From NCBI GenBank assembly GCA_038231575.1, contig JBBRLB010000001.1:60695-124694 (forward strand): a stretch of 64,000 nt of DNA, given 5' to 3'. The notes under the pieces were generated by a model that was not told the DNA's origin, did no database searches, and was given only the letters and a program-made list of their open reading frames with translations. A program made the translations under genes and the position numbers. Source of the DNA: CAITWF01 sp038231575. GTDB lineage: Bacteria > Verrucomicrobiota > Verrucomicrobiia > Opitutales > Opitutaceae. Positions 27,702-35,689 of this stretch are shown piece by piece. Every line of letters begins with the position of its first letter. Position 1 is the first letter of the stretch.

Positions 27702-28712
27702 TCACCAGCGGTGGTGATGCGGGCCGAAGTCCGCCTCGTAATACGGCGAGGTGTGCGAGCCGGGAGGGACGATTTCGTCGATGCGCTTGAGTTCCGCGGC
27801 GGAGAGTTTCAGGTCCATCGCCTTTAAGTTGTCCTCGAATTGTTCGAGCGTGCGTGGTCCGACGATCGGGCTCGTGATGCCGGGTTGGTGCATCGTCCAC
27901 GCGAGCGCGAACTGCGAGAGCGGCACATGGTGGGCCTCGGCCATCGGCAGGAGTTTCTCGACGACGGCGAGGGAGTTTTCCGTCCAGCGCGCGGTATTGA
28001 TGGGGCTGGCGGAGGTGTCGAAGAAACGTGTGCCCGTCGGCCGCGGCTGCCCGGCGCGATACTTGCCCGAGAGCAAGCCGCCCGCGATCGGCGACCACGG
28101 AATCGTCGCGATGCCGTAGGTGCGACACATCGGGAGGAGTTCGCGCTCGATGCGGCGATCGAGGAGATTGTAGGGCGGCTGCTCGCAGACGATGCGGTGG
28201 AGGTGGTGACGGTCGGAGCACCAGAGCGACTCGGTGATCTGCCACGCGGCCCATGTGCTGGTGCCGAGGTAGCGCACTTTTCCCGCGCGCACGAGATCGT
28301 CGAGGGCGCGGAGGGTCTCGTCGATCGCGGTGTCGGTTTGCTGGCGGTGGAGTTGGTAGAGATCGAGGTGGTCGGTTTGAAGGCGGCGAAGGCTCGCCTC
28401 GCACTCGGCGATGATATGGCGGCGCGAAATCCCGCCGGCGTTCGGATCGGTGGCGTCCATCACGCGATGGACCTTCGTCGCGAGAAACACGCGGTCGCGT
28501 TTGCCGTTGGCCTTGAGCGCGGCGCCGGTCACTTCCTCGCTGCGGCCCTCGTTGTAGACATTGGCGGTGTCGAGGAAGTTGATCCCGCGATCGAGCGCGC
28601 GGTCGATAATGCGCGCGGAATCGGCGGGCGAGGTTTTCCCGCCAAACATCATGCAGCCGAGGGTGAGCGGGGAGACTTTGACGCCGGTGCGGCCGAAGGG
28701 GACGTAGTTCAT
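27702..28712 (-). CDS. Aldo/keto reductase (YajO/Gpr-like)
   Basis: A 336-residue oxidoreductase starting at the ATG 28712 (MNYVPFGRTG is the standard AKR opening). It contains LTLGCMMFGGKTSPADS, NFLDTANVYNEGRSEEV (catalytic Asp/Tyr), KVRYLGTSTWAAWQI, and a C-terminal SPIVGPRTLEQFEDNL cofactor block. The architecture resembles the voltage-gated K-channel beta/YghZ branch. A 72-bp gap separates it from the upstream AraC gene on the same strand, so the regulator may control it. Confidence 0.87.
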   Translation of the reverse strand: MNYVPFGRTGVKVSPLTLGCMMFGGKTSPADSARIIDRALDRGINFLDTANVYNEGRSEEVTGAALKANGKRDRVFLATKVHRVMDATDPNAGGISRRHIIAECEASLRRLQTDHLDLYQLHRQQTDTAIDETLRALDDLVRAGKVRYLGTSTWAAWQITESLWCSDRHHLHRIVCEQPPYNLLDRRIERELLPMCRTYGIATIPWSPIAGGLLSGKYRAGQPRPTGTRFFDTSASPINTARWTENSLAVVEKLLPMAEAHHVPLSQFALAWTMHQPGITSPIVGPRTLEQFEDNLKAMDLKLSAAELKRIDEIVPPGSHTSPYYEADFGPHHHRW

Positions 28713-28784
28713 GCGTGCGGCAAATTTAGTGAGCCGATGTCGTGCGGCGATCACGAAGTCACGACGCGGCCCGAGCCCGTTCGT

Positions 28785-29651
28785 TCACGCGCTCATCGTG
28801 CGCTCGGCGGGGCGGGCGCTGAATTCACGGACGGGCACGACGCCGGGCGGCAGCGGTTTGTCGAAACTCGCGATGAGCCGCTTGCGCCAGTGCGTGGGGG
28901 TGAAGTGGTGGACGCGTTTGTATTCGCGGCAGAAGTGGCTGGCGCTCGTGTAGCCGCAGTGGCGCGCGACGTCCTCGAGGGTATGTGCGGTGCGGCTCAT
29001 GAGCTCATTGGCCTTGTCGAGGCGGATCCGCTGAAACGCCGCCTTCGGGCTGGTCTTGCGGATCTGCCAGAACAGCCGGCGGAGGTGGCTGGTTGAAACG
29101 TGGACGGCATCGGCGACTTGTGTCACCGACGGATTGCGCGCGAGGTGCTCGGCATACCACGAGCGCGCGCGCTCGACTTTGAAATTCGCCAGATCGGGCA
29201 GCGCGGGCGGCTGCGACGCCGCGTGATCGGCGAGTGCGAGCGCGGCGAGATCCATCAGGCGGCCTTGGAAGCAGAGGGGACTGAGCAGATTCGGCTGGAC
29301 AAAATGCGGTTCGAGTTCTGCCGCGATCGACTGCACGCGGGCGATGTCGGCGTCGGTCAGTTTTTTCGCGAACCAGCCGCGCTCGCGGACGATTTCGTCG
29401 AGGGGGTAGGGCACGCTGCCGAAGTGCAGCGCGATGCGGTGATATTTGCCGCGGCCGTCGTCCGCCCACGCGTGCGAGCATTCGGGGGCGAAAACCCAGA
29501 GAGTCTTCTCGATAATCACGGGCCGCTCGCCGTCGTGCAGCACGGGCCCACAGCGGCCGTCGATGACGGCATAAAATTCCCAATTCGTGCGCGTGTTGCA
29601 CAGCATCCGATTTTTCCAACGGATGCGTCCGTTGGCGTAATAGCGCAGCAT
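28785..29651 (-). CDS. AraC-family transcriptional regulator
   Basis: A 288-residue regulator. The N-terminal cupin-like sensory part (about 1-170) has RTNWEFYAVIDGRCGP and FAPECSHAWADDG. The C-terminal region carries two helix-turn-helix motifs: VTQVADAVHVSTSHLRRLF, then LEDVARHCGYTSASHFCREYKR, followed by the FTPTHWR end typical of the family. The open frame extends 26 codons further upstream, but the ATG at 29651 gives the normal length. It likely senses a sugar or related ligand and may regulate the adjacent aldo/keto reductase. Confidence 0.9.
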   Translation of the reverse strand: MLRYYANGRIRWKNRMLCNTRTNWEFYAVIDGRCGPVLHDGERPVIIEKTLWVFAPECSHAWADDGRGKYHRIALHFGSVPYPLDEIVRERGWFAKKLTDADIARVQSIAAELEPHFVQPNLLSPLCFQGRLMDLAALALADHAASQPPALPDLANFKVERARSWYAEHLARNPSVTQVADAVHVSTSHLRRLFWQIRKTSPKAAFQRIRLDKANELMSRTAHTLEDVARHCGYTSASHFCREYKRVHHFTPTHWRKRLIASFDKPLPPGVVPVREFSARPAERTMSA

Positions 29652-29741
29652 AGCCGGGGGTGGGGTTGGGAGGAGTTTGCGGCGGCGAGGGGTGGCCGCA
29701 ACGGGGGCGGTTGCCTGCCAGTCCGTCACCGGCCTGGGTCG

Positions 29742-29772
29742 AAAAAAAGGACGGAGGTTGCCCTCCGTCCTT
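29742..29772 (-). terminator. Rho-independent terminator of the TonB receptor gene
   Basis: On the minus strand, arms complementary to 29762-29771 and 29748-29757 form a perfect 10-bp GC-rich stem with a 4-base loop, followed by seven T. It lies 32 bases after the stop of the siderophore-type receptor gene. Confidence 0.9.
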
Positions 29773-29803
29773 GCTGGCAGTGAAACGCCGACGGAGCGGC
29801 GGA

Positions 29804-32254
29804 CTAGAACTTGTAGGTGACAGAGCTGCGGATGTTGCGCGGGTCACCGGCGACGACGGAGGTGCGGCTGCCGCCGGCGTAAACATAGTCCTTGTCCAGC
29901 GCATTGTTGATTTGGATCCGGGCGGTCCACTCCTTCATGCGATAGGTGAAACCGACGTTGACCAGCGAGCGGGCTTCAATCTTGTAGCTCGCCTCCTGCG
30001 GCACGAAGCCGGCGGCGACGCCGGGATACCGCGCGGTGACGCTCGCCAGCGGCTTGGTGGTGGTCAGACCGGTCACGCTCTCGCCCACGGTGTCGCTGTG
30101 GTAGTCGAGACCGATGTTGAAGCCGAAGCCTTTCAGCGCGCCTTCGGTAAAGCGATAGTCGCCGTAAATCGCGTAGATATTGTCCGGCACCGCGCGGATG
30201 CGCACGCCGGTGGGCTGGCGATATTTGAACTTCGAAATGTTGCCAATGAGGGTGAGGTTTCGGCTCAACGCGTAGCTGCCCTCGGCTTCCCAGCCCTTCG
30301 ATTTGACGTCGAGGTAGGTGTTGCTCGGCAGCGCATTGGCGGCGGCCTGGTTGCCCTGCGCGACGAGGACATAGTATTCGCTGTTCGGCACGGCGTAGTT
30401 GGACTGCGCGATGTCGAAGTGGGCGAATGAGAGGGTGAGCGCGTCGTTCAGGAGTGAAGTCTTCGCGCCATACTCCTGTTGCGTGCCGTTGCTCGGCTTG
30501 AACGGAGGGTTGTTGGCTGGGGAAAGCCCCGGGTTACCCGCTTGCAGCGAGCCGGGCATCGTCTCGCCCGAGCTGTTGCGGCTGAAGAACACGCCGACTT
30601 CCTTGATCGGCTTCACCATGATGCCGTAGCTGGTCGCGTTGGTCGTGATGCTCAGGGTGCGGTCGCCGATGGCGGCGACGCCGGTGTTGTCCGTGCGGGT
30701 CATTGAGCCAAAATATTTCGACGCGCCACCCGACAGGAGCAGGTGCTCCTGGAAGAAACTCGCGGTCTCATAGACGTAGAGCTGCATCTCTTGCAGCTTC
30801 ACGGTGCGGTTCTGCACGCCTGCGGTCGGATTTGGCTCGGGGAAAACATAGGGCGTGTAGGTGATCGAACCGAGGGTGGCGTTGGTCACATCGGGGCCTT
30901 GGGACTGACCGACGTAGCTCTTCCATTTCGTCTTCGAATAGTTGGCGGCGAGTCCGCCGACGGTGGTGGATTTGACGAATTCGCTGTCGAATTTCCCGGC
31001 GTAGTCGTTGCGGAGGTGAGCCTCGTTGTAGTAAAGGTGATCACTGTTGTTGGTGCGCCGATAAACGTAGGCGCCAGGCGCCGGGAGCGGAGTGACGGTG
31101 GACGTGGCGACAGCGAAAGGACCGGAGTTATCGACGGTCCACGTGACGCCGGGTTCGTATTTGCCGGTGGTGGGATTGCGGGTGGGATTAAAGGCGACGA
31201 GGGCGCCGGCCGCATTGGCCGTGAAGATCGCGGCGGTGGTGCCGCCTTGATCCTCGCGCAGAATATGGTCGGCCGAAACGACCAGGCGGGACGTGATATG
31301 ATCGCTGAGCGTCGTCAGGAGCTCAGCCGTGATGCGATCGGTGCGGCGGTGGCGGTGATCGTAGTTCTCGCTGCCGAATGACCAGTTGCGCGGCAGGCCC
31401 GAGGCGAGCTTGGCGTAGCCGTCGCTGCCGATGCTGGGATCGATGGGCTGACCGAAGCCGGGGATTTCGCGATTTTGCACGAACTCCGCCTTAAGGACGA
31501 ACTTCGAAGTCGGTGAAAGCTGCCAGCTGAACGACGGGGCAAACTCGTAGCCGCGGCGGAAACTATTTTTCTGATAGCCGTGGCTGTTCCAATACGCCGC
31601 CACGACGCGGACGGCGAGGCCCTTCTCCTTGGAGAGGACGCGGTTGACGTCGGTGCTGATCGAGTTGCCGAAGTATTGGGCGAGCTCAAGCGTGAGGGAC
31701 TGCTGATCCTTCAGGATCGGGGACTTCGTGATCGGGTTGAACTGGCCACCGGGCGCGCCGCCGGGGACCAGGATCGCGTTCGGGCCCTTGATGACTTCGA
31801 CGCGGTCGATGTTGTAGGGTGCGAGGGTCATGCTGTAGCCGTCCTCGCCCGAGATGACCATGCCGTCGATGAACTCATGCGAAACCTGAAAGCCGCGGAT
31901 GGTGTAGCGGTCGCCGCCCATGGGCAGCGTCGACTCGACCACGGGGGTGACGTATTTCGCCGCATCGAGCATGCGCCGGCTCATCGAGTCCGTGATGAAG
32001 TCGCTGGTGACGATCGAGACGGTCTGCGGAATGTCCTGAATCGCCATCGCGACGCGCGTGCCGGAGAGCGCCTGCTTGGACAAATAGGGATTGGCGGCGT
32101 TCTCGGTGATCGTGAATTCGGCGAGTTTCACCGGTTCATCTTTTTGAGCGGGCGCGGCCGGGGCGCCTTGGCCAAAGGCAGCCTGCGCGGAGCCCCAAGT
32201 CAGGGCGGCGAGCAAGGCGCGGGAAACGAAACGATAGGATGCGGGGAGGTTCAT
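29804..32254 (-). CDS. TonB-dependent siderophore receptor
   Basis: An 816-residue outer-membrane receptor. A signal peptide (residues 1-28, ending AFGQ) is followed by a TonB-box-like region (VKLAEFTI), the plug domain (about 45-170, with IQDIPQTVSIVT, YTIRGFQ and DRVEVIKGPNAIL) and a 22-strand barrel ending in YKF, as required for BAM. The plug pattern matches siderophore receptors of the FhuA/FpvA kind; the ligand is unknown. No iron-box (Fur) is obvious in the upstream gap. It has its own terminator. Confidence 0.9.
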   Translation of the reverse strand: MNLPASYRFVSRALLAALTWGSAQAAFGQGAPAAPAQKDEPVKLAEFTITENAANPYLSKQALSGTRVAMAIQDIPQTVSIVTSDFITDSMSRRMLDAAKYVTPVVESTLPMGGDRYTIRGFQVSHEFIDGMVISGEDGYSMTLAPYNIDRVEVIKGPNAILVPGGAPGGQFNPITKSPILKDQQSLTLELAQYFGNSISTDVNRVLSKEKGLAVRVVAAYWNSHGYQKNSFRRGYEFAPSFSWQLSPTSKFVLKAEFVQNREIPGFGQPIDPSIGSDGYAKLASGLPRNWSFGSENYDHRHRRTDRITAELLTTLSDHITSRLVVSADHILREDQGGTTAAIFTANAAGALVAFNPTRNPTTGKYEPGVTWTVDNSGPFAVATSTVTPLPAPGAYVYRRTNNSDHLYYNEAHLRNDYAGKFDSEFVKSTTVGGLAANYSKTKWKSYVGQSQGPDVTNATLGSITYTPYVFPEPNPTAGVQNRTVKLQEMQLYVYETASFFQEHLLLSGGASKYFGSMTRTDNTGVAAIGDRTLSITTNATSYGIMVKPIKEVGVFFSRNSSGETMPGSLQAGNPGLSPANNPPFKPSNGTQQEYGAKTSLLNDALTLSFAHFDIAQSNYAVPNSEYYVLVAQGNQAAANALPSNTYLDVKSKGWEAEGSYALSRNLTLIGNISKFKYRQPTGVRIRAVPDNIYAIYGDYRFTEGALKGFGFNIGLDYHSDTVGESVTGLTTTKPLASVTARYPGVAAGFVPQEASYKIEARSLVNVGFTYRMKEWTARIQINNALDKDYVYAGGSRTSVVAGDPRNIRSSVTYKF

Positions 32255-32584
32255 GTTTGGGTGGGGGCGAGGAAAAATCGGGGAACGGAAAACGCGTGGG
32301 ACCGCGGCGGCTACACGGTGGGGTGGGAAACGAGGAAGGGGTGGCGAAAACGCTCTTGGGGCGATGCACAGAAATCCCGCCCGTCCTCCCGGGTAAAGGC
32401 GGCGGGCCGCTCAAAAAATTGCACAATTCGCTCACGCGTGGAGGAGCGGGCGGGCGTGATCTTTAGTGGCGTGCGCGGTGAATGCGGATTCGCGCGGTTT
32501 TGTTCGCACCGCATTTCGAACCTTGGCGTTTTGCGATTGGTCGCTTTTGTAGAGGGCGCCGCGCCGCCGCCCTCCCTCCTACCT
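32255..32584. other. 330-bp divergent intergenic region
   Basis: It separates the TonB receptor from the divergent metallophosphoesterase. I see no clear gene, tRNA or Fur-like box. The segment has purine-rich stretches near the receptor start and a CCCTCC-type pyrimidine tract just before the metallophosphoesterase ATG. Promoters for both directions must be here, but no consensus -35/-10 pair stands out. Confidence 0.4.
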
Positions 32585-33745
32585 ATGCCTTCCCCCAAGC
32601 TTTTTGCCCGTTGGTTGATTGCGCCGTGCCTGGCTGGTCTGGTCGTGCCGGCGTTCCTGGCAGCGGCGCCGTGGAAGTTTGCTGTGCTCGGCGATGGCCG
32701 GACCGGGGGCGAGAATGGCAACACCACGGGCGTCAACGACGTCGTGGCCCGTGCCCTCGCGGGGGAGATCGTGAAGGAAAAAGTTAAGCTGCTGGTGTTT
32801 TCCGGCGACCTCGTGAACGGCAACGTGAAGTTCGGCCCGATCGAGCAACAGTTCGCGAATTGGAAGACCGCGATGGCCGCGGTCTACGACGCGAAGATTC
32901 CGCTCTATGTGGTGCGGGGAAATCACGACACCGCGACGGCACAGGATAACCCCAAAGGCCGCACACTCGCGGCCTGGCGTGCGGCGTTTCCCGATCTGCC
33001 GCAGAACGGGCCGGCCGGCGAGGAGGGGCTCACTTACTGCGTGGATTTTGAGAACGCGCGCTTCATCGCGGCGGATGAATTTATCGGGAAGAAAAAGGGC
33101 TTCGACGCGAAGAGCTACGACAGCGCGGTCAACTCCGGGATGATTTCACCGTGGGTGATCGACCGCGTGAAGGACAGCAAGGCACGCTGGGTGTTCGTGT
33201 TTGGCCACGAGGCGGCGTTCATCGGGCATCACACCGACTGTATCGCGAATGTCCCGGCGGAGCGCGATGGGCTGTTCGACGCGCTCGGCGAAAAAGGCGG
33301 CGTCTATCTCGCCGGCCACGATCACATGTATGTGCGGCAGGTGGTCCCGGATCGGGCGGGCCGGCCGGTGCTGACGCTGGTGGTGGGCGACGCGGGCGCG
33401 CCGCCGCAGCTTTACGACAACTCGGGGCTCAACGCTGAGGTGGGGCGCAAGGTCGTGCCGAGGAATTTTTTCGTTAACGCGAAGCCCGACACGGGCGAGG
33501 TCGCGAAAGCCGATGACGATGTCGCCAAAAAAGCTCCGCCGGCGCCCGCGAAGGGTCCGAAGGTCGAAAACACCAACGGACTCCCGATGTATTTCGGCTA
33601 CGTGCTGGTCACGGTCGATGGCGAAAAGATTTCCGGCGAGTGGCGGGCATTTACGAACTACAACACGAAGACCTCCACCGGCCCGGTCGCGCCGGAGCAG
33701 CCGAAGTTCGAGACGCTCGACCGCTTTATGTGGCCGGCGAAGTGA
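32585..33745 (+). CDS. Secreted calcineurin-like metallophosphoesterase
   Basis: A 386-residue exported protein. The signal peptide (about residues 1-27, ending LAAAP) is followed by the metal-binding blocks of the family: AVLGDGRTG, FSGDLVNG, VVRGNHDT, FGHEA and LAGHDHMYV, with the expected Asp, Asn and His. It probably hydrolyses phosphomonoesters or diesters in the periplasm. The substrate is not evident. The open frame continues far upstream, but the ATG 32585 fits the signal peptide. It converges on ggt with a 7-bp gap. Confidence 0.87.
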   Translation: MPSPKLFARWLIAPCLAGLVVPAFLAAAPWKFAVLGDGRTGGENGNTTGVNDVVARALAGEIVKEKVKLLVFSGDLVNGNVKFGPIEQQFANWKTAMAAVYDAKIPLYVVRGNHDTATAQDNPKGRTLAAWRAAFPDLPQNGPAGEEGLTYCVDFENARFIAADEFIGKKKGFDAKSYDSAVNSGMISPWVIDRVKDSKARWVFVFGHEAAFIGHHTDCIANVPAERDGLFDALGEKGGVYLAGHDHMYVRQVVPDRAGRPVLTLVVGDAGAPPQLYDNSGLNAEVGRKVVPRNFFVNAKPDTGEVAKADDDVAKKAPPAPAKGPKVENTNGLPMYFGYVLVTVDGEKISGEWRAFTNYNTKTSTGPVAPEQPKFETLDRFMWPAK

Positions 33746-33752
33746 GCGGCGG

Positions 33753-35585
33753 TCAGTAGCCGACGGCCTTCGCGTCCGGCTTGCGCGAGTCGGCGGCGCC
33801 GAGGCGGAGATTCGTGGCCGGATCGATCATGATCGTCATGGTGTCGTTCGGGTAACGCTCGATGACTTGGGCGTTGCGCTGCGCGCCGAAGAAATTGCGT
33901 TGTTCGAACTGATGGCCCTGGGCTTTGAGCGCATCCATCGTGTCGCCGCTGAGTCCGAACGGATCGTAGTTCACGACGTCGGGCATCCATTGGTGGTGGA
34001 TGCGTGGCGCATCGACGGCGAGCGAGACGGGCATGCCGAAATCAATGACGTTCGTGATGACTTGAAAGACGGCGTTGATGATCGTGGAGCCGCCGGGCGC
34101 GCCGGTGATCAAAAAGATTTTTCCATCCTTAAACACAAACGTGGGCGACATCGAGGAGAGCGGGCGCTTGCCGGGCGCGATGGCGTTGGCCTCGCCTTGG
34201 ATGAGGCGAAACATGTTCGGCGCGCCGACCTTCGAGGTAAAGTCGTCCATTTCATTGTTCATGAGGACGCCGGTGCCGGGGATCGTGACGGCCGACCCGT
34301 AGCCGCCGTTGAGCGTGTAGGTGTTCGCGACGGCGTTGCCCGCGGCGTCGATGATCGAGAAGTGCGTGGTCTCGGTCGATTCGCCAAAGAAGGGATTGGC
34401 CGAGAGCGAACTGGTTTTGCCCGCCGGGCTCGCGATCGGTTTGGCACCGGCCGGTTTACCCGGCGCGAGTCCGGCGGACGGTGTGGCTTTGTTGGGATCA
34501 AAATTTTTCATCAGACCCGCGACATAGGCACGGTCGAGCAGGCCGGCGACGGGGACTTTCACGAAGTCCGGATCGCCGAGATATTCGGCGCGATCGCGAT
34601 AGGCGCGGCGCATCGCCTCGATGAAGAGATGGTATTTCGGGGCGGAATTTTGCCCGAGTGACGCGACATCGAACGGTTCGATCATGTCGAACATCTGGAG
34701 CAGCGCGACGCCGCTCGAGCTCGGCGGCGGCATCGTGGCGATGTCGTAGCCGCGATAGGTCGTGCGGAGCGGCACGCGTTCTGTCGCGCGGTAGCCCGCG
34801 AGATCGGCGAGCGTGATCGTGCCGCCGTTTTTTGCCATCGCCTCGGCGATGAGGTGCGCGGTTTCGCCCTCGTAGAATTCGCGCGGGCCGTGTTTTTGCA
34901 GGCGGGCGAGCGTCGCGGCGAGTTCGGGCTGTTGCCAGAGTTCGCCGGCTTTCCACAGCGCGCCTTCGTGCAGGAAGATTTTTTTGGAATCGGGAAACGC
35001 CGCAAGCGCGTCGGCCCGACTGCGGAAGCGTGCGGCGGAGAATTGCGTGATGACGTGGCCGTCCGCGGCGAGTTTGCGCGCGGGCTCGATGAGTTCGGCC
35101 CAGGAAAGTTTGTGCGAGCCGTATTTTTCGAGCGCGAGCGCCCAGCCCGCGACGTCGCCGGGCACGCCGCTCGCGCGCCAGCCGAACGTGGACGAACCCG
35201 CGCCGGTGATCAGGTTGCCGTCGGGCCTAAGATACATGTCGCGTGAGGCCGCGGCCGGGGCGCGTTCGCGATAATCGATCGCGACATCGCGGCCTTCGCC
35301 TGCGCCGCCGTCGGCAAGGTGGATCATCATGAAGCCGCCGCCACCGATCGGCCCGGCCCATGGATAAACGACGCCGAGGGCAAACCCGGTCGCGACCGCG
35401 GCGTCCACGGCGTTGCCGCCTTTTTTCAGGACGTCGACGCCGACTTGCGCGGCGAGCTCATGCACCGAGACGACCATGCCGTGCTCGGCCTCGACGGCCT
35501 GGCGCTGCGCGCGCGCCAGGGGCGCGGCGACGAATGCGGTCACGCAAGCGAGGGCGGGGAGGTGGCGAAAGCAGGGCAGTGACAT
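33753..35585 (-). CDS. ggt: Gamma-glutamyltransferase
   Basis: A 610-residue precursor of the periplasmic enzyme that cleaves glutathione or other gamma-glutamyl compounds. A signal peptide (1-26) is present. The proenzyme self-cleaves before the nucleophile Thr406 (TTHFSIIDAAGNAVANTY), and the large-subunit block GPIGGGGFMMIHL and the small-subunit block with SSMSPTFV are visible. The ATG at 35585 is chosen over the longer frame (35621) since the signal begins at MSLPCF. It is divergent from a TonB receptor gene. Confidence 0.93.
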   Translation of the reverse strand: MSLPCFRHLPALACVTAFVAAPLARAQRQAVEAEHGMVVSVHELAAQVGVDVLKKGGNAVDAAVATGFALGVVYPWAGPIGGGGFMMIHLADGGAGEGRDVAIDYRERAPAAASRDMYLRPDGNLITGAGSSTFGWRASGVPGDVAGWALALEKYGSHKLSWAELIEPARKLAADGHVITQFSAARFRSRADALAAFPDSKKIFLHEGALWKAGELWQQPELAATLARLQKHGPREFYEGETAHLIAEAMAKNGGTITLADLAGYRATERVPLRTTYRGYDIATMPPPSSSGVALLQMFDMIEPFDVASLGQNSAPKYHLFIEAMRRAYRDRAEYLGDPDFVKVPVAGLLDRAYVAGLMKNFDPNKATPSAGLAPGKPAGAKPIASPAGKTSSLSANPFFGESTETTHFSIIDAAGNAVANTYTLNGGYGSAVTIPGTGVLMNNEMDDFTSKVGAPNMFRLIQGEANAIAPGKRPLSSMSPTFVFKDGKIFLITGAPGGSTIINAVFQVITNVIDFGMPVSLAVDAPRIHHQWMPDVVNYDPFGLSGDTMDALKAQGHQFEQRNFFGAQRNAQVIERYPNDTMTIMIDPATNLRLGAADSRKPDAKAVGY

Positions 35586-35689
35586 GGCGAGATCGTTGCG
35601 ATTGCTCGCGGCGAAAGGCAATCCGCGGGTCAGGGAAAATTCGTTTTGCCGCTTGTTTGTAACCTAAATGATTCCATATTCCTCGGCGT

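Noticed and set aside
31580..32584. Upstream extension of the metallophosphoesterase frame
   Set aside because: The signal peptide begins at ATG 32585; the earlier part is antisense to the TonB receptor.
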